Shown here: positions 10,963 to 20,944 of the stretch, piece after piece
Layout: every line of letters begins with the position of its first letter
Position numbering within the stretch: the first letter of the stretch is position 1
DNA from: Micrasema longulum
Lineage: Eukaryota > Arthropoda > Insecta > Trichoptera > Brachycentridae
Direction: 5' to 3'
DNA: 64,000 nucleotides
Assembly: GCA_022494885.1 (NCBI GenBank)
Contig: JAGVSM010003414.1
Span: 620,001 to 684,000 of the forward strand
Notes under the pieces: model-generated
Databases searched by the model: none
What the model was told of the DNA's origin: nothing
The model's input: only the letters and a program-made list of their open reading frames with translations
Made by a program: the position numbers and the translations under genes

Positions 10963-12808
10963 AAACAAACAACAAACAAACCATCACGCCGTTTCCCCGT
11001 AGGGATAGGCAGAGAAAATAGAACGCCATAACAGTCTATCTTGGCATACAGACCTCGCTTCCTCTACATTCATACATCTTCTCATGCACGCACATCGATT
11101 CCTACTTTTTACGTGTCCATCTTCAAGTATTTGATGGACTTGGTCGTGCCATGTCTTTCTCGGTCTTCCTCGTTTTCTGCATCCATCAACATTTGCATCG
11201 TAGATCCTTTAAGCCGTTCTTTCGCTGTCCATTCGCTCTACATGTCCAAACCAACGCAGCACCCCTTTCTTGATTCTGTCAATAATGCATGTCTCAGCCT
11301 TACACACTTCACGGATCTCGACATTTGTGCACCTATCATACATCGTTTTACCACACATTCGCCTGAGGGATCGCATTTCGACAGCATTCAACCTACTTTC
11401 ATCATCATTTTTCCAATTCCGTACTTTGCTCCCATACATTAGAGTTGGAACTAGAACTCCATTGTGAACTGCTAGTTTAGCCTCCTGCGATAAACATTTG
11501 TTTACCAAAGTAGATTTCAGTGCACCGTTCACCTTGTTCCCGGCCCTCACCCTCCTTTCAATATCTTTCTCGGCCTTTCCGTCCCTAGTAAACATACTTC
11601 CCAGGTACACAAATTCTTCTACCTGATTCAGAATATCTCCGTTCACGCTGATCTCACATTTAGTTATATTTTCATCCCTTTCAAAAACCATCACTTTCGA
11701 TTTATCAACATTCATAAGCAAATCGCTTTTCTTGCATACATCGTAGACTTTTGTTACCAAGAATTGAAGGTCTTCTTTGCTGCTAGCAAGAAGCACGGCA
11801 TCATCCGCATACAGAAGACAGTTAACAGCTGTACCACTCATTTTTGCTCCCATTCTCAAACCTTTCAGTTCTTTTATACAGTTATCAATGTATATGTTGA
11901 ACAACCATGGTGACATTACACATCCCTGTTTGACTCCTTTCGGAATATTAAACCACGATGTGAATGACCCATTCACCTTCACACGTGCTGTGCTGTCCTT
12001 ATACAGTGACGCAATAGCCCTTGTCAGGTTACCATTTACTCCATACTCCGATAAAACCTTCCACAATTTCTCTCTGTCAACTCTATCAAATGCCTTTTGC
12101 AGATCGACAAATGCGCAGAAAAGTTTCTGGTGTTTAGCCAGAAACTTTTCTGTCATATTTCGCAGAGCAAATATTTCATCCATAATTCCTCTTCCATTCA
12201 TAAATCCACTTTGTATATCCCAAACTCTATCTTTAGTCACTTTTCTTACTCTCTCAATCAGTATTCTGCCATAAATGTTTCCAACAGCGCTCAAAAGGCT
12301 GATAGCTCTATAGTTTCCGCAGTCCACCCTAGAGCCTTTTTCCCTTGTATAGAGGCATAACAACAGCTCTCCTCCAATCAGGGGGAGTGTATTTCTCCTC
12401 TAAACATAGGTTAAAGAGCTTATGTAGCCATACAAAAATTATTTCTCCACCCGCCTTTATAAACTCTGTGGCAATGTTATTATAACCTTGCGCTTTCCCA
12501 TTCTTTATATACTTAGCAGCATTTTTAATTGCTTCCATACTTATTTCTTTCGCATCGTCATCTGCATTTATGTTTACTTGAGAAGGTGGTGCGCAGGCTA
12601 TATTTCCTGTGTGCGTTTCGTACACCTCCTAAAAATATTCCTTCCATCTCGTTTTAATTCCACTATCATTCGTCACCATTTTTTCATCGTTTCCTATTAC
12701 CGCTGTTATACATCCACTACCCTTGCTTTTTTGGGAATTTTTAATTGCTTTCCAGAATATTTTCTTGAAATTTTTTTGTCATTTTTATTCCCTCACTTTC
12801 TTTCAGTC
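10963..12808 (-). mobile_element. 5'-truncated RTE-like LINE with 12-bp TSD
   Basis: The insertion is bounded by two copies of acatctatattc (10951-10962 and 12809-12820), while uninterrupted foldback copies have that word once followed by 'cttcaatt'. The 3' end (low coordinates, minus strand) finishes in a TTTG-rich tail rather than poly(A), a few bases after the stop codon. The 5' end is truncated: endonuclease and most of the N-terminus are absent. Other copies of the same 3' end are at 24971-25130 and 60599-60981. Clade is inferred from the reverse transcriptase and the WFGHV / GRPRKTW tail. Confidence 0.9.
10984..12808 (-). pseudogene. LINE reverse transcriptase, broken
   Basis: Main open part is 11209-12363 (384 codons). 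Visible reverse-transcriptase blocks: CGNYRAISLLS (residues 15-25), FVDLQKAFD with the first catalytic Asp (85-93), GVKQGCVMSPWLFNIYID (143-160), the catalytic LLYADDAVLL box (183-192) and FVYLGS (251-256). After the polymerase come LVPTLMYGS (304-312) and WFGHVERM (371-378). Upstream, 12329-12625 continues the fingers region with EFIKAGGE and PPDWRRAVVMPLYKGK. The two parts are separated by one extra base in a T run at 12337-12341; a second shift lies near 12625. A stop at the codon after residue 384 cuts off the tail containing GRPRKTW, which otherwise runs to the natural stop at 10984-10986. It is therefore inactive. Confidence 0.9.
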
Positions 12809-13216
12809 ACATCTATATTCCTTCAATTAAACAGCTCCTCAGGGAGTTGAATCCTGTCCTTGTCTACAAAAATTTGGACAAACTCAAACTACTGTTGATA
12901 AATCCACCTGGTCTATGAAGACGTATATAAATTTTTAAAAAAACATTTCCAGAGGTTGCCTAGTATGCAGGTGAAATAATTCAATTAGATGAATCTCACT
13001 CGCATAAATAAAGGTTTCAGCTCTTTTACTTCACAAACATCAATATATGAAAGAATTGAAGGAATATGGATGTTCAAATATGGGCAGAATAGTGAATACT
13101 ACACAGCGTGTAAAGTGGCCACTTAAACCAGCCATTGACAGATCATAAGCCCTGAAGATGCCTAGACTTCTATATTACCTTCTCTTAAATGTTCTTCATC
13201 GCTGTTGTAATATTTC

Positions 13217-14235
13217 CTATATTGCTGTTTGTGTAATACGCTGGCCGTGAGTCAAAAGTTTTTTCATTGTAATGTATAGAATCTTAATGTTCCACAAAGT
13301 TAATGCTTCAAACATTAAATATAATAATAAAAACAATCAACTCGGAGTGTTTTATCTCTATTTCGTAGATCGTACATCTGGCATGGAGTAAGTTTAGTAT
13401 GAAGTGGAAGACTCTTAGAAAATACACACAGGGGGTAGGCAGCGTGAAAGTTAAGGCAACATCAAGTGATGGGTGGGGTTGTCGGGTAGGATAGTCAGCT
13501 GTTCAGAACTATGCCGGGCTACGAGTGGACGGGCCTCTATAGTACTTGGCCGTGGGCTTCGTTACACTTCGGAGCACTTCGTAACACTTCGGGACCCTCG
13601 AACAAAACGCCGCTAAGAGATGTTTGTATGCAAAGGAAAACACTAGGCCTTCTAAATGTTTATATATTATAGAAATTATTTTGATTTGAATTAAATCAAT
13701 TATGATTTAACCATATGGCTCCAAGACTGTTTGATGGATACTGCAAGGAATCCACACCTACAGAGTAAAAGTTTACTAGGTTTAAAAGAAAAACTTATGG
13801 ATCAGAACTTTTTATTTGAGATATATACAGTTTAATTTTTCTTGGATGTTTTGTGTTTATTTCTTTGGACAATATTTAAAAAAATTAAATTTGTTATGTG
13901 TATTGTTCACATTATGTATATTATGTTTGTATGTGAATATGGGTATACATGTTATATACATATATACACATGCACGGAAATTGTATTTTTTATTATAAGT
14001 TCTTTAATGTTCACTATACAATAATATATTAAGACTGGACCCATGCGCTGGTCATGCCTATGTTTGTTTTTGTTTGTTAGATGAAAAAAAAATGTTTAGA
14101 AGAATGTAAACAAATGAAACATAAACACAAAAAATATGAACAACAAGAACATGATCAGAATACCAGAAAAAGAGGTGAAAATTCAGACTCCCATTTAGAA
14201 AAAAGGCTTTATTTTTCTTATATATTGTTTTTTTT
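13217..14235. other. Spacer with a GC-richer patch
   Basis: 13380-13620 is GC-richer than its surroundings and contains a near-duplicate 'cacttcg.aacacttcgg' pair at 13558-13592; no frame spans it. 'ccacaaagttaatgcttcaaa' near 13293 also occurs, slightly changed, at 21880 and 54525. The rest is AT-rich with no gene. Confidence 0.4.
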
Positions 14236-14411
14236 TCAAAAATATTTGCGTTCTTATAATTTACCCAAATATTTAATTTTGAGGGCCATTTTCAACGAGT
14301 TGTAAATAACTCACTATTAGAAAATGGGATCAAGTTGGGGTAGAGTGGGATCCAAACCACGGACCTCAGAGCCGTGAGTTCGAGACACAGCCACGGGACC
14401 ACAACCCGATC
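14236..14411 (-). mobile_element. tRNA-derived SINE, family 1
   Basis: On the minus strand: 'gtggtcccgtggctgtgtc' head, B-box-like GGTTTGGATCCC (one position altered), then the family body with 'gagttatttacaactc' and 'tgaaaatgg'. Its head faces the head of the 15576 copy, with the Tc1-type transposase frame between them. Confidence 0.85.
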
Positions 14412-14533
14412 AAAAATTATTGAATGTTCGCGTACCTTTTTTGTCTCGCTTCTTGTAATTTAGTTAGCAGTATTTAGTATTGGAATTTGAATTCATTGAT
14501 CTATAAAAAAACAATAAATTATTTATCATGTGG

Positions 14534-15373
14534 TCACAAAATGCATTTAAAAATATATATATTTGTACTCACAGTGCGGGCTCTATGGCACGGCGCAGAA
14601 TCGTCCTGAAAAATTGGGTCCGCGGTATACTGCGTAATGTCCTCGATTGTTGGAATAATATGTTTTTTTAACACTTTTTTGTACTGAATGGCATTCATCG
14701 TACCCTGTACAAAATTTAGAGGTCCTAAACCGTATGCTGTCATGCACCCCCAAATCATCACGTAGGGTGAATGTTTAACGGTTCGAGTGACGCACGACGG
14801 ATGATATCTTTCCCCACGTTTTCGTCGAACTATCTTTCTGCCGTCTGGACCAAAAAGGTTGAATTTTGATTCATCAGAGAAAACAACATTTTGCCAATCC
14901 TCCAAGGTCCAATTCTGGTGCTCTTTCGCCCAATCCAGTCTAGCCTTCTTCATTTTGTCCGTGAGTAATGGTTTCTTTGCGGGACTCCGTGCTTGGAAAC
15001 CATGCTCCAACAGCCGCCTGGACACTGTTTTTACTGAAAATGTTGATGTGCTGGTAGACTGCACCTCTGCGTGTATTTCAGGTGCCGTTAAAAATCGATC
15101 GCGCATAACAATTTTTTTTATTAAGCGATCATCTCGGGCAGATGTCACGCGCCCCCGTCCGCTTCCTTTTTTCCGTTCTATGGATCCAGTTTCTTGGATT
15201 TTTTTTAATAAAAACCTCACTGCACCTTCTGAATACCCAACTCGACGAGATATTTCACAATTAGATATGTTTTCTTGCGACAATGTGATTATTTTGTATT
15301 TTATCGCAATCGACATTTGCTTTGCACTTTCCATGATTGTTGTGTTATGTTCACTCAAACGCGGGTAAAACAA
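14534..15373 (-). CDS. Tc1-type transposase, truncated
   Basis: Open for 279 codons, the least damaged transposase here. Probable true start is Met14 or Met20 (about 15334 or 15316), where Tc1 proteins begin. Residues 20-62 and 80-125 fit the paired helix-turn-helix DNA-binding region with the basic GSGRGR linker between them. The catalytic core has FSDESKFNLFG (first Asp at 167), MIWGCM (206-211) and FQDDSAPCHRA (second Asp 257/258). Homology ends at RARTV (265-269): the following codons are unrelated AT-rich sequence, so the block with the third acidic residue (about 34 residues later) is lost. It would bind DNA but could not cut. No terminal repeats were found. About 20 percent shorter than a usual Tc1 protein of about 340 residues. 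Confidence 0.9.
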   Translation of the reverse strand: MFYPRLSEHNTTIMESAKQMSIAIKYKIITLSQENISNCEISRRVGYSEGAVRFLLKKIQETGSIERKKGSGRGRVTSARDDRLIKKIVMRDRFLTAPEIHAEVQSTSTSTFSVKTVSRRLLEHGFQARSPAKKPLLTDKMKKARLDWAKEHQNWTLEDWQNVVFSDESKFNLFGPDGRKIVRRKRGERYHPSCVTRTVKHSPYVMIWGCMTAYGLGPLNFVQGTMNAIQYKKVLKKHIIPTIEDITQYTADPIFQDDSAPCHRARTVSTNIYIFKCIL

Positions 15374-15575
15374 GACTGTTGAGACATTTTAAAATGTAAA
15401 TATCGTAGAAAGGTGACACATAGTGTCCTTAATTTATTAAACAAAAGAAAGAGGTATCGATAAAGGATTTCTTAGAAAAAGGGTTCAGTAAAGTCAAGGG
15501 GCGCGGTAGCAGGTAAACTCGTAATTTTTTTTGTCTTGCGGTGTACATACACAAAATCCTACATCTCAACCAAAA

Positions 15576-15742
15576 TTGGGTTGTGGTCCCGTGACCGTGT
15601 TGCGGACTCACAAGTCAGAGGTCCGAGGTTCGAACCCCAGTCTACCTAATTCCTTTATTCCCATTTCCTAATAGTGAGTTATTTACAACTCGTTTAAAAT
15701 GTCACCAAAATTGAAATATTTAAGTAAATTATAAAAATACCT
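15576..15742 (+). mobile_element. tRNA-derived SINE, family 1
   Basis: Head 'gtggtcccgtgaccgtg', B box GGTTCGAACCCC near 15630, body with 'gagttatttacaactcg'. The 3' end meets the foldback element that starts at 15741. Confidence 0.88.
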
Positions 15743-16215
15743 AAAGTTGTTGCAACAGAGAGGGAAAACATTTTTGAGAAGGGAATATGGAAGTCTAGGC
15801 ATTTACAGGGCTTATGATCTGTCACTGGTTGATTTAAGTGGCCACTTTACACACTGTGTAACATTCACCATTCTGCCTACGTTGAGACAGTAGGTGAATT
15901 GGTTCAGCCGGATGAACCTCACTAGCATGATAAATGTTTCAGTTCTTTTACTTCACAAAAGTCAACAGATGGAAGAGTTGAGGAAATGTGGATGTTTAAA
16001 CATATGCAGAATGGTGAATGTTACACAGTTTGTAAAGGAGCCACTTAAACCAGCCAATGACAGGTCAGAAGCCCTGTTATAGCCTGGACTTCCATATTCC
16101 CTTCTTAAAAATGTTTTTCCCTCTCTGTTGCAACAAATTTAGAAATAAATAACTCCCAAGGGAGGAAACCCAGACCGTCTGCGAACATTTGAACATACTC
16201 AAAACATTTTTAAAT
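15741..16215. mobile_element. Foldback element, near-complete copy
   Basis: Best example of the structure: left arm 15741-15885 and right arm about 16008-16142 are complementary from 'ttgcaacagagaggg' through 'aagtctaggcatttacaggg', 'gtggccactttacacactg' and 'aacattcaccattctgc'. The loop of about 120 bp contains 'ttcagttcttttacttcac'. An outer tail with 'gaacatactcaaaacat' runs to 16215. No protein-coding capacity. Short frames inside are chance. Confidence 0.9.
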
Positions 16216-16239
16216 CATAAAAACGCTAAATTTACTTTT

Positions 16240-16350
16240 AATTTTTAAAAAAATCTAAGAAATATTTAGGTAACGTAAAAATCTTGGCATTTTTAGGGCT
16301 ATATCTGTCATTGGCTGGTTTGAGTTACGACTTTAGACACCGTAACCTAA
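16240..16350. mobile_element. Foldback element fragment
   Basis: Degenerate arm with 'cttggcatttttagggct' and 'ctgtcattggctggttt', directly after the complete copy; right partner not seen. Confidence 0.5.
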
Positions 16351-16599
16351 ACAATTCGGCCTAATTTTAGAGATTTCAAAATCTCAACAATTTTAAAAAA
16401 TTACGTTTATCTGGTAAAAGCAGACGTGCCTTCACATAATATGATATTTCTTCATAAACGACATCCTTCTATAACGTCCGATCAACCATTCTGAAAATGG
16501 CTAGGTTTCACATTACCTGATTTCCTATATTTTGGTTAAGATATCATTAAAGGTTGTCTCTTTCGTCTCTGTTTAGATATACCTTATGATAATACATAA

Positions 16600-17619
16600 A
16601 CGGGAATTTGGCAGAAAAAAGCAAAATTTTAAATTTCAATAATTTTTTATCATCCCCTTTAAAATACTCGCCATTTGCGATGATACATTGATGCCAACGC
16701 CTTATCCAATTGTCCGTGCTCTTTTCATAGGCCTGCAAAGGTATGGCCTTTAGCTCTCGTAGCGAATTCTCTTTTATGGTATCAATCGTTTCAAAGCGCG
16801 TTCCTTTTAATAGCAATTTTAGTCTTGGGAAAATAAAAAAGTCAGACGGCCAGGTCTGGAAAAAACGGTGTTTGGATGATGAGATAAGTCGATTTTTTGG
16901 CAAAAAACTCCGAAACAATCACCGCTCTATGAGAAGGCGTTTTATCGTGATCAACAAACTGTCCTTCCACATTCCTTCAGTATTTTTGAAACGAGGGGGG
17001 CTATGACGCATTTCATAGCCAAAACATCTAAATGACGAGATGTTTTTTTTTTTTTTTTTTTTTTTTATTTACTTAAGTTAGTTAATATTACATTGTATAT
17101 TAACTAATATATTTACAATTATAACAAATACTTATTAAATATTTCTTACATAACTACATTATTACAATAAACATAACATTTTTTTTTTTAAATCCGTAAG
17201 TTTTCTTTCATTCTTCATACTTTCAGGCATCTCATCATACAGTTTTAACCCTTTATACATTAAGCTATTTTGTGATTTTGTTTTTTTCTTAAGTGGTAGT
17301 CTTATCCTATTTCTATTTCTTGTCCTATATTTAATAACACATCAAGCTCTCGGATTGGTACACATCAATTTTTCAACACGATTTGCTTCGCCGATTCGAT
17401 GTTTTCTTCGGTACTTGACGATGCTGGACGTCCAGTATGTTTATCATCATCCAAACATTTACAAACGTCTTTAGACCTCATATACCATTCGTATGCTCTT
17501 GTTTTTGACATACACGATTCTCCAAAGACTTTATTCAATATTTTCAATGATTCGGCACACAAAATTTCATTAGCAATACAAAATTTGAGGCTCGCTCCTT
17601 GTGCCAATTTATTATCCAT
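16600..17619 (-). pseudogene. Mariner A transposase, broken
   Basis: The N-terminal part starts MDNKLAQG at about 17619 and has KVFGESCMSKTRAYEWYMR and a DDDKHTGRPASSSTEENIE linker, matching the mariner helix-turn-helix domain and GRP linker. A stop follows VLKN, then PIRELDV continues until a LINE inserted. Beyond the LINE the frame resumes at LDVLAMKC and VSKIL, then about 150 residues, including the first catalytic Asp, are missing: the next recognisable word is HDKTPSHRA (second Asp). PSDFFIFPRLKLLLKG, with the third Asp, and WIRRWHQCIIANGEYFKGD close the protein in another frame. Dead. Confidence 0.88.
17041..17336 (-). mobile_element. LINE 3' end inserted in mariner A
   Basis: On the minus strand an open stretch reads TRNRNRIRLPLKKK, NSLMYKGLKLYDEMPE, LTDLKKKCYVYC, then a stop, an AT-rich 3' UTR and an A run of about 25 (T run at 17042-17068 on the plus strand). 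This is the C-terminal tail typical of Jockey/CR1-like LINE polyproteins; 20350-20935 is a relative with TREKNKIRLPFRKK. No clear target duplication. Confidence 0.8.
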
Positions 17620-17832
17620 TGTAAAAATCGCCACACAGCAATTTTTCGACTTATTCAAACAGACGCTGACAGAATACCAAACATCCGATCGCCGTCAAAC
17701 TTTGACATATTTTTAAAAACTGAACTGCCAACGTGGCTACATGGCGTGGCTAAAAGAATACCGATTGGTGAAGCGCGAGCATTTCAAATTAGAAATTCCC
17801 GTGTATTTTTTATCATATGGTAGGTCCTTACA

Positions 17833-18299
17833 AGGATTTAACTATTTGTACTTAGGTCAGCTATAAATGTAATTACCATAGTTTCATCATAATTTACTAC
17901 CCCCTAGTTATTTGAGGTTGTATTTCAAGGGTGGGAAAATCGTAAGTACGCCAGCTGTTAGAACCTCATTTGATGAATATTGGAGATATGTGGGAAGATA
18001 TATAAATACTACGGGTGGATAAATGATCGATTCACATTTCGTATCTATAAAATATTTAAGTATTTGCCTTTACTGGTGACAACTGACAACACATCTGAGT
18101 TTTAGCAAATACTTGAGCTATAAAGTTTCGTGTTGGGCTGATAAAACGACATAAGCGTTTACAAAAAATTAATGACAATTTAAATATTTTTACAACTTTT
18201 AAGATTTTTATTTCAAATTTTTAACTCATGACATGACATAAAATAACTTTGTTTTACGCCAAAATACAATAAAAAATAAATCAAGTTCTAAATTTGTTG
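17833..18299. other. No gene seen
   Basis: AT-rich sequence between mariner A and a foldback fragment; no frames or repeats recognised. Confidence 0.4.
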
Positions 18300-18425
18300 C
18301 AACAGAGAGGGAAAGCAATTTTGAGGAGGGATATGGAGTTCTAGGTATTTACGGGGCTTATGACCTGTGATTCAGCCTGTCTACAAACATTTAGACATAC
18401 TCAAAACATTGTTGTTCATAAACTG
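18293..18425. mobile_element. Foldback element fragment
   Basis: One arm, 'ttgttgcaacagagagggaa' to 'ggggcttatgacctgt', joins directly to the outer tail 'gtctacaaacatttagacat' ... 'aaacattgttg', so the loop and second arm have been deleted. Confidence 0.7.
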
Positions 18426-18516
18426 AATATTGAAAATAAATTTTTACCATTGAATTTGAAATTTGATAACACGAAAATATTAATTTAAACAGATTTACAT
18501 GCATACAAAATAAACA

Positions 18517-19717
18517 TTAGGTTCATCAAAAAATTAATATCGTATTTTTCAAGTTATTTTTAATGTCCATTATTATTAATGGTCTTTTGCCATGTTTCTG
18601 GTAGAGCCATGATCCCATCCTAAAAGAACATCAGTGGTTTTTGAGTAAAAAACTGTGACAATTTATTTTCACAGTCAATTCTCGAATTCAATTTCTTTCC
18701 CTGTAGAGAGTTTTGAAGAGACCGGAACAAATGATAATCTGAAGGCGCAAGATCAGGGCTAAACGGTAGGTGGGTCGAAACTTTCCAGCCAAGATCCTCC
18801 AGTTTTTGTCGGGTGACCAACGATGTTTGCGGTCTCGCGTTTTCCCGCTGGAAGAAGACGCCAAGGGATTTAGTCAGTTTTGGTCCCTTTTTCTAAATTG
18901 CTTCGCTAAGTCTCTCTAGTTATTGACAGTAGTGATCCGAATCGATAGTTTTGCCAGGCTGGAGTAGCTCATGGTGGATGATACCCTCGAGGTCTCACCA
19001 CACGCATAGCATCACTTTCTTATTCGTCAGTGCTGGCTTTGCGATTTCGATCGCTTCTTCCAAGACCGCTTTTGCTGCACATTGTCGTACGCGATCCATT
19101 TCTCGTCCCCGGTGACCACTCGTTTCGACAGTTGGTTGTTTTTAAGCTCTTTCAGCAGCACATTGCATGCGGAAATCCGTTCCATTATGTTTTTTGGACT
19201 CAGTTTAGGTGGCACCCACTTATCGAACTTCTTGACCAACTCAGCGGAATGTAAATAGTTTGTAACAGTTTCGACGAGTGGTCGCATGTGGATTTTCATA
19301 GACTTTTTCTATTATTTCGTCGACTTTTTCCGTGATGGACCGCCCAGAGCGAGGTGCATCTTTGACATTGAAATTTCCCGAACGAAGCCGCTTGAACCAT
19401 TGTTGTGCTACAAATGTTATTAGAGCATCGTCACCATAAACTGCACAAATTTGTTCACGGGCTTACGACGCATTTTTGCCATTAAGGAAGTAAAACTTCA
19501 AAATACCACGAATTTCTAGGCTCAACATTCATTTTCAAAATGGAATAACTTTTACACAATTGATCGAAACGAAGTTTTTTTTTCATAAAAATATTTTTTG
19601 AAATGTCACCTTTCCAACGCAAGCATATTTGTCGAAATCGGAAAAGTGTTGCCAGATCAAATTAAGTTCAACCCGACAAAATGCGACAAAATACGAAACT
19701 ACTTTTTTAACAACCAA
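18517..19717 (-). mobile_element. Mariner element B, full length but dead
   Basis: Ends match when inverted: left 'aggttcatcaaaaaattaat' + atcgtatttt, right 'ttggttgttaaaaaagtagt' + ttcgtatttt. Length of about 1.2 kb is that of an intact mariner. The right end abuts TA; on the left the TA has decayed to CA. Confidence 0.82.
18600..19545 (-). pseudogene. Mariner B transposase, broken
   Basis: N-terminal words ILKFYFLNGKNAS, QICAVYGDDAL, QQWFKRLRSGNFNVKDAP and RSGRSITEKVDEI identify the mauritiana/Hsmar1-type mariner DNA-binding region. The core has RVVTGDEKWIAYDNVQQKRSW with the first Asp, then GVFFQRENARPQTSLVTRQK where the usual second Asp (HQDNARPHT) is Glu, and PFSPDLAPSDYHLFRSLQN with the third Asp. 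In-frame stops interrupt the start (after KNAS), the middle (VMLCVW, YCQ) and elsewhere, and at least one frameshift separates the N-terminal and core parts near 19290. Confidence 0.9.
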
Positions 19718-19720
19718 TAA

Positions 19721-20345
19721 TAAAAAAAAAGAAAATATTTTTAAAGAATCTCTAAATTACTAGTTTGTAAAATTTATCACAATTTTAAGGCATTTCAATA
19801 TTAAATACGGCAATATCAATAGAAATATTAAAGCGAACAGAATACAATGAAGTGTTTAGTAGAGTATTTTTAGTACTTACTGTCGATTTAAAAACTTTAA
19901 ATAATGTAAAGAGTCACATTTGTAAACAGAACGACACAAATATCGGAAAAAAATTACGCCACCATTCTTTTAGATTTTTCTATGACGCTAACAACTCTAG
20001 TAACTTCTAATTTCTAAGCTTTGATTCCGGGGGAACTAGCTTTAAAAAATAGGGATAGTAGAAGCTGCAAATCGTGTGAGTTATTTAGATTATTTTAATT
20101 CATGGTGATCCAATGTCTCCAGACATCCCATTGATCTTCGATCGAAATCCAGAGTCTCTTTTCTTTTTACCAATAATATTTATTACAAATTTAATATGTA
20201 ATATATTTATTTATTGGGTGACAACTCTGTCTCAAATGGACAATTTAATGTTATATCTTTAAATTGATTCAATATTAATGGATCAAGGGTCCTTCGATCT
20301 ATAAATAAATCATTTCACTTAAATAAACAAAAAAAAATAAACCAA
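19721..20345. other. Spacer
   Basis: A word 'aaagcgaacagaatacaatg' near 19830 recurs in the degenerate tandem repeat at 21955-22240. No gene. Confidence 0.4.
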
Positions 20346-20349
20346 AAGG

Positions 20350-20935
20350 ATCAGAAGATTTATTGATAAGGACTCCTGCAAAACTATTTACAAAGCAATT
20401 ATTGAACCACACGTTAACTACTGTAGTAGCATTTTATTTTTATCAAACAAAGAAAACATAGATAAACTAACTGTATTACAAAATAAAGCTTTTAGAATCA
20501 TTTTGAAAAAAAACAGATACACGAGGGTAAAGTCGATGGTAAATGAAATGAAATTATTAACATATAAACAAAGAATATTTTACAATACAATGATATTTGT
20601 TCATAAAATTATAAACTCTAATAAAAAAACAGAATTTTGGAAAAATTGATCGGAACCAGCATGAACACGATCACAATACTAGAGAAAAGAACAAAATTAG
20701 ACTTCCATTTAGGAAAAAGGCAAAGTCACAAAATTCAATTTTATTTAAAGCAATTAAAAAGTATTACGAAATGGAAAAAAATATTTATGAAGAAAAAAAA
20801 CATATCAAAATTTAAAATAATGGTCAAGACATATGTGATAAACAATTTATAAATTAAATATATTTGCAATGTTATTATTAGAACACACATAACAATATGT
20901 ATGATATGTGTGCCCTACTTTCAGATTTAAATAAA
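20350..20935 (+). pseudogene. LINE polyprotein C-terminus, broken
   Basis: Reads KAIIEPHVNYCSSILFL, LTVLQNKAFRIILKKNRYTR, LTYKQRIFYNTMIFVHKIIN, then after shifts TREKNKIRLPFRKKAKSQN and KFKIMVKTYVINNL. This is the post-polymerase tail of a Jockey/CR1-like LINE. Stops follow FWKN and there are at least two frameshifts. The 3' UTR ends in 'ttaaataaaaaaaa' near 20940. Everything 5' of the tail is missing, as expected for incomplete reverse transcription. Confidence 0.8.
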
Positions 20936-20944
20936 AAAAATGGA

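Larger units (their letters stand above)
10804..13216. mobile_element. Foldback element split by a LINE
   Basis: The left arm (10804-10962) and the right arm (about 13060-13216) are near-complementary over 'agcctaggcatctacagggc', 'aagtggccactttacacac' and 'attctgcccatatttgaac'. The middle 12821-13060 holds the internal 'tctacaaaaatttggacaaa' and 'ttgcctagtatgcaggtga' blocks found in other copies. The arms were continuous before a LINE entered at 'acatctatattc'. No protein is encoded by the foldback element itself; which transposase moved it is unknown. Confidence 0.85.
16572..17832 (-). mobile_element. Mariner element A, deleted and interrupted
   Basis: Imperfect terminal inverted repeats: left 'accttatgataatacataaa' + cgggaattt, right inverted 'accatatgataaaaaataca' + cgggaattt. 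They enclose N- and C-terminal transposase pieces on the minus strand. A LINE end has been inserted at about 17041-17336. Exact outer ends and the TA duplication are not resolved. Confidence 0.75.

Noticed and set aside
11041..12360. Plus-strand frames of 65-165 codons
   Set aside because: They are the antisense of the minus-strand LINE reverse transcriptase.
14496..14575. Intron at the end of the Tc1 frame: ACT|GTGAGT donor and 'tgtttttttatag' acceptor
   Set aside because: The putative second exon gives eight unrelated residues and a stop, not the missing catalytic block. The junction is better explained by truncation into AT-rich sequence.
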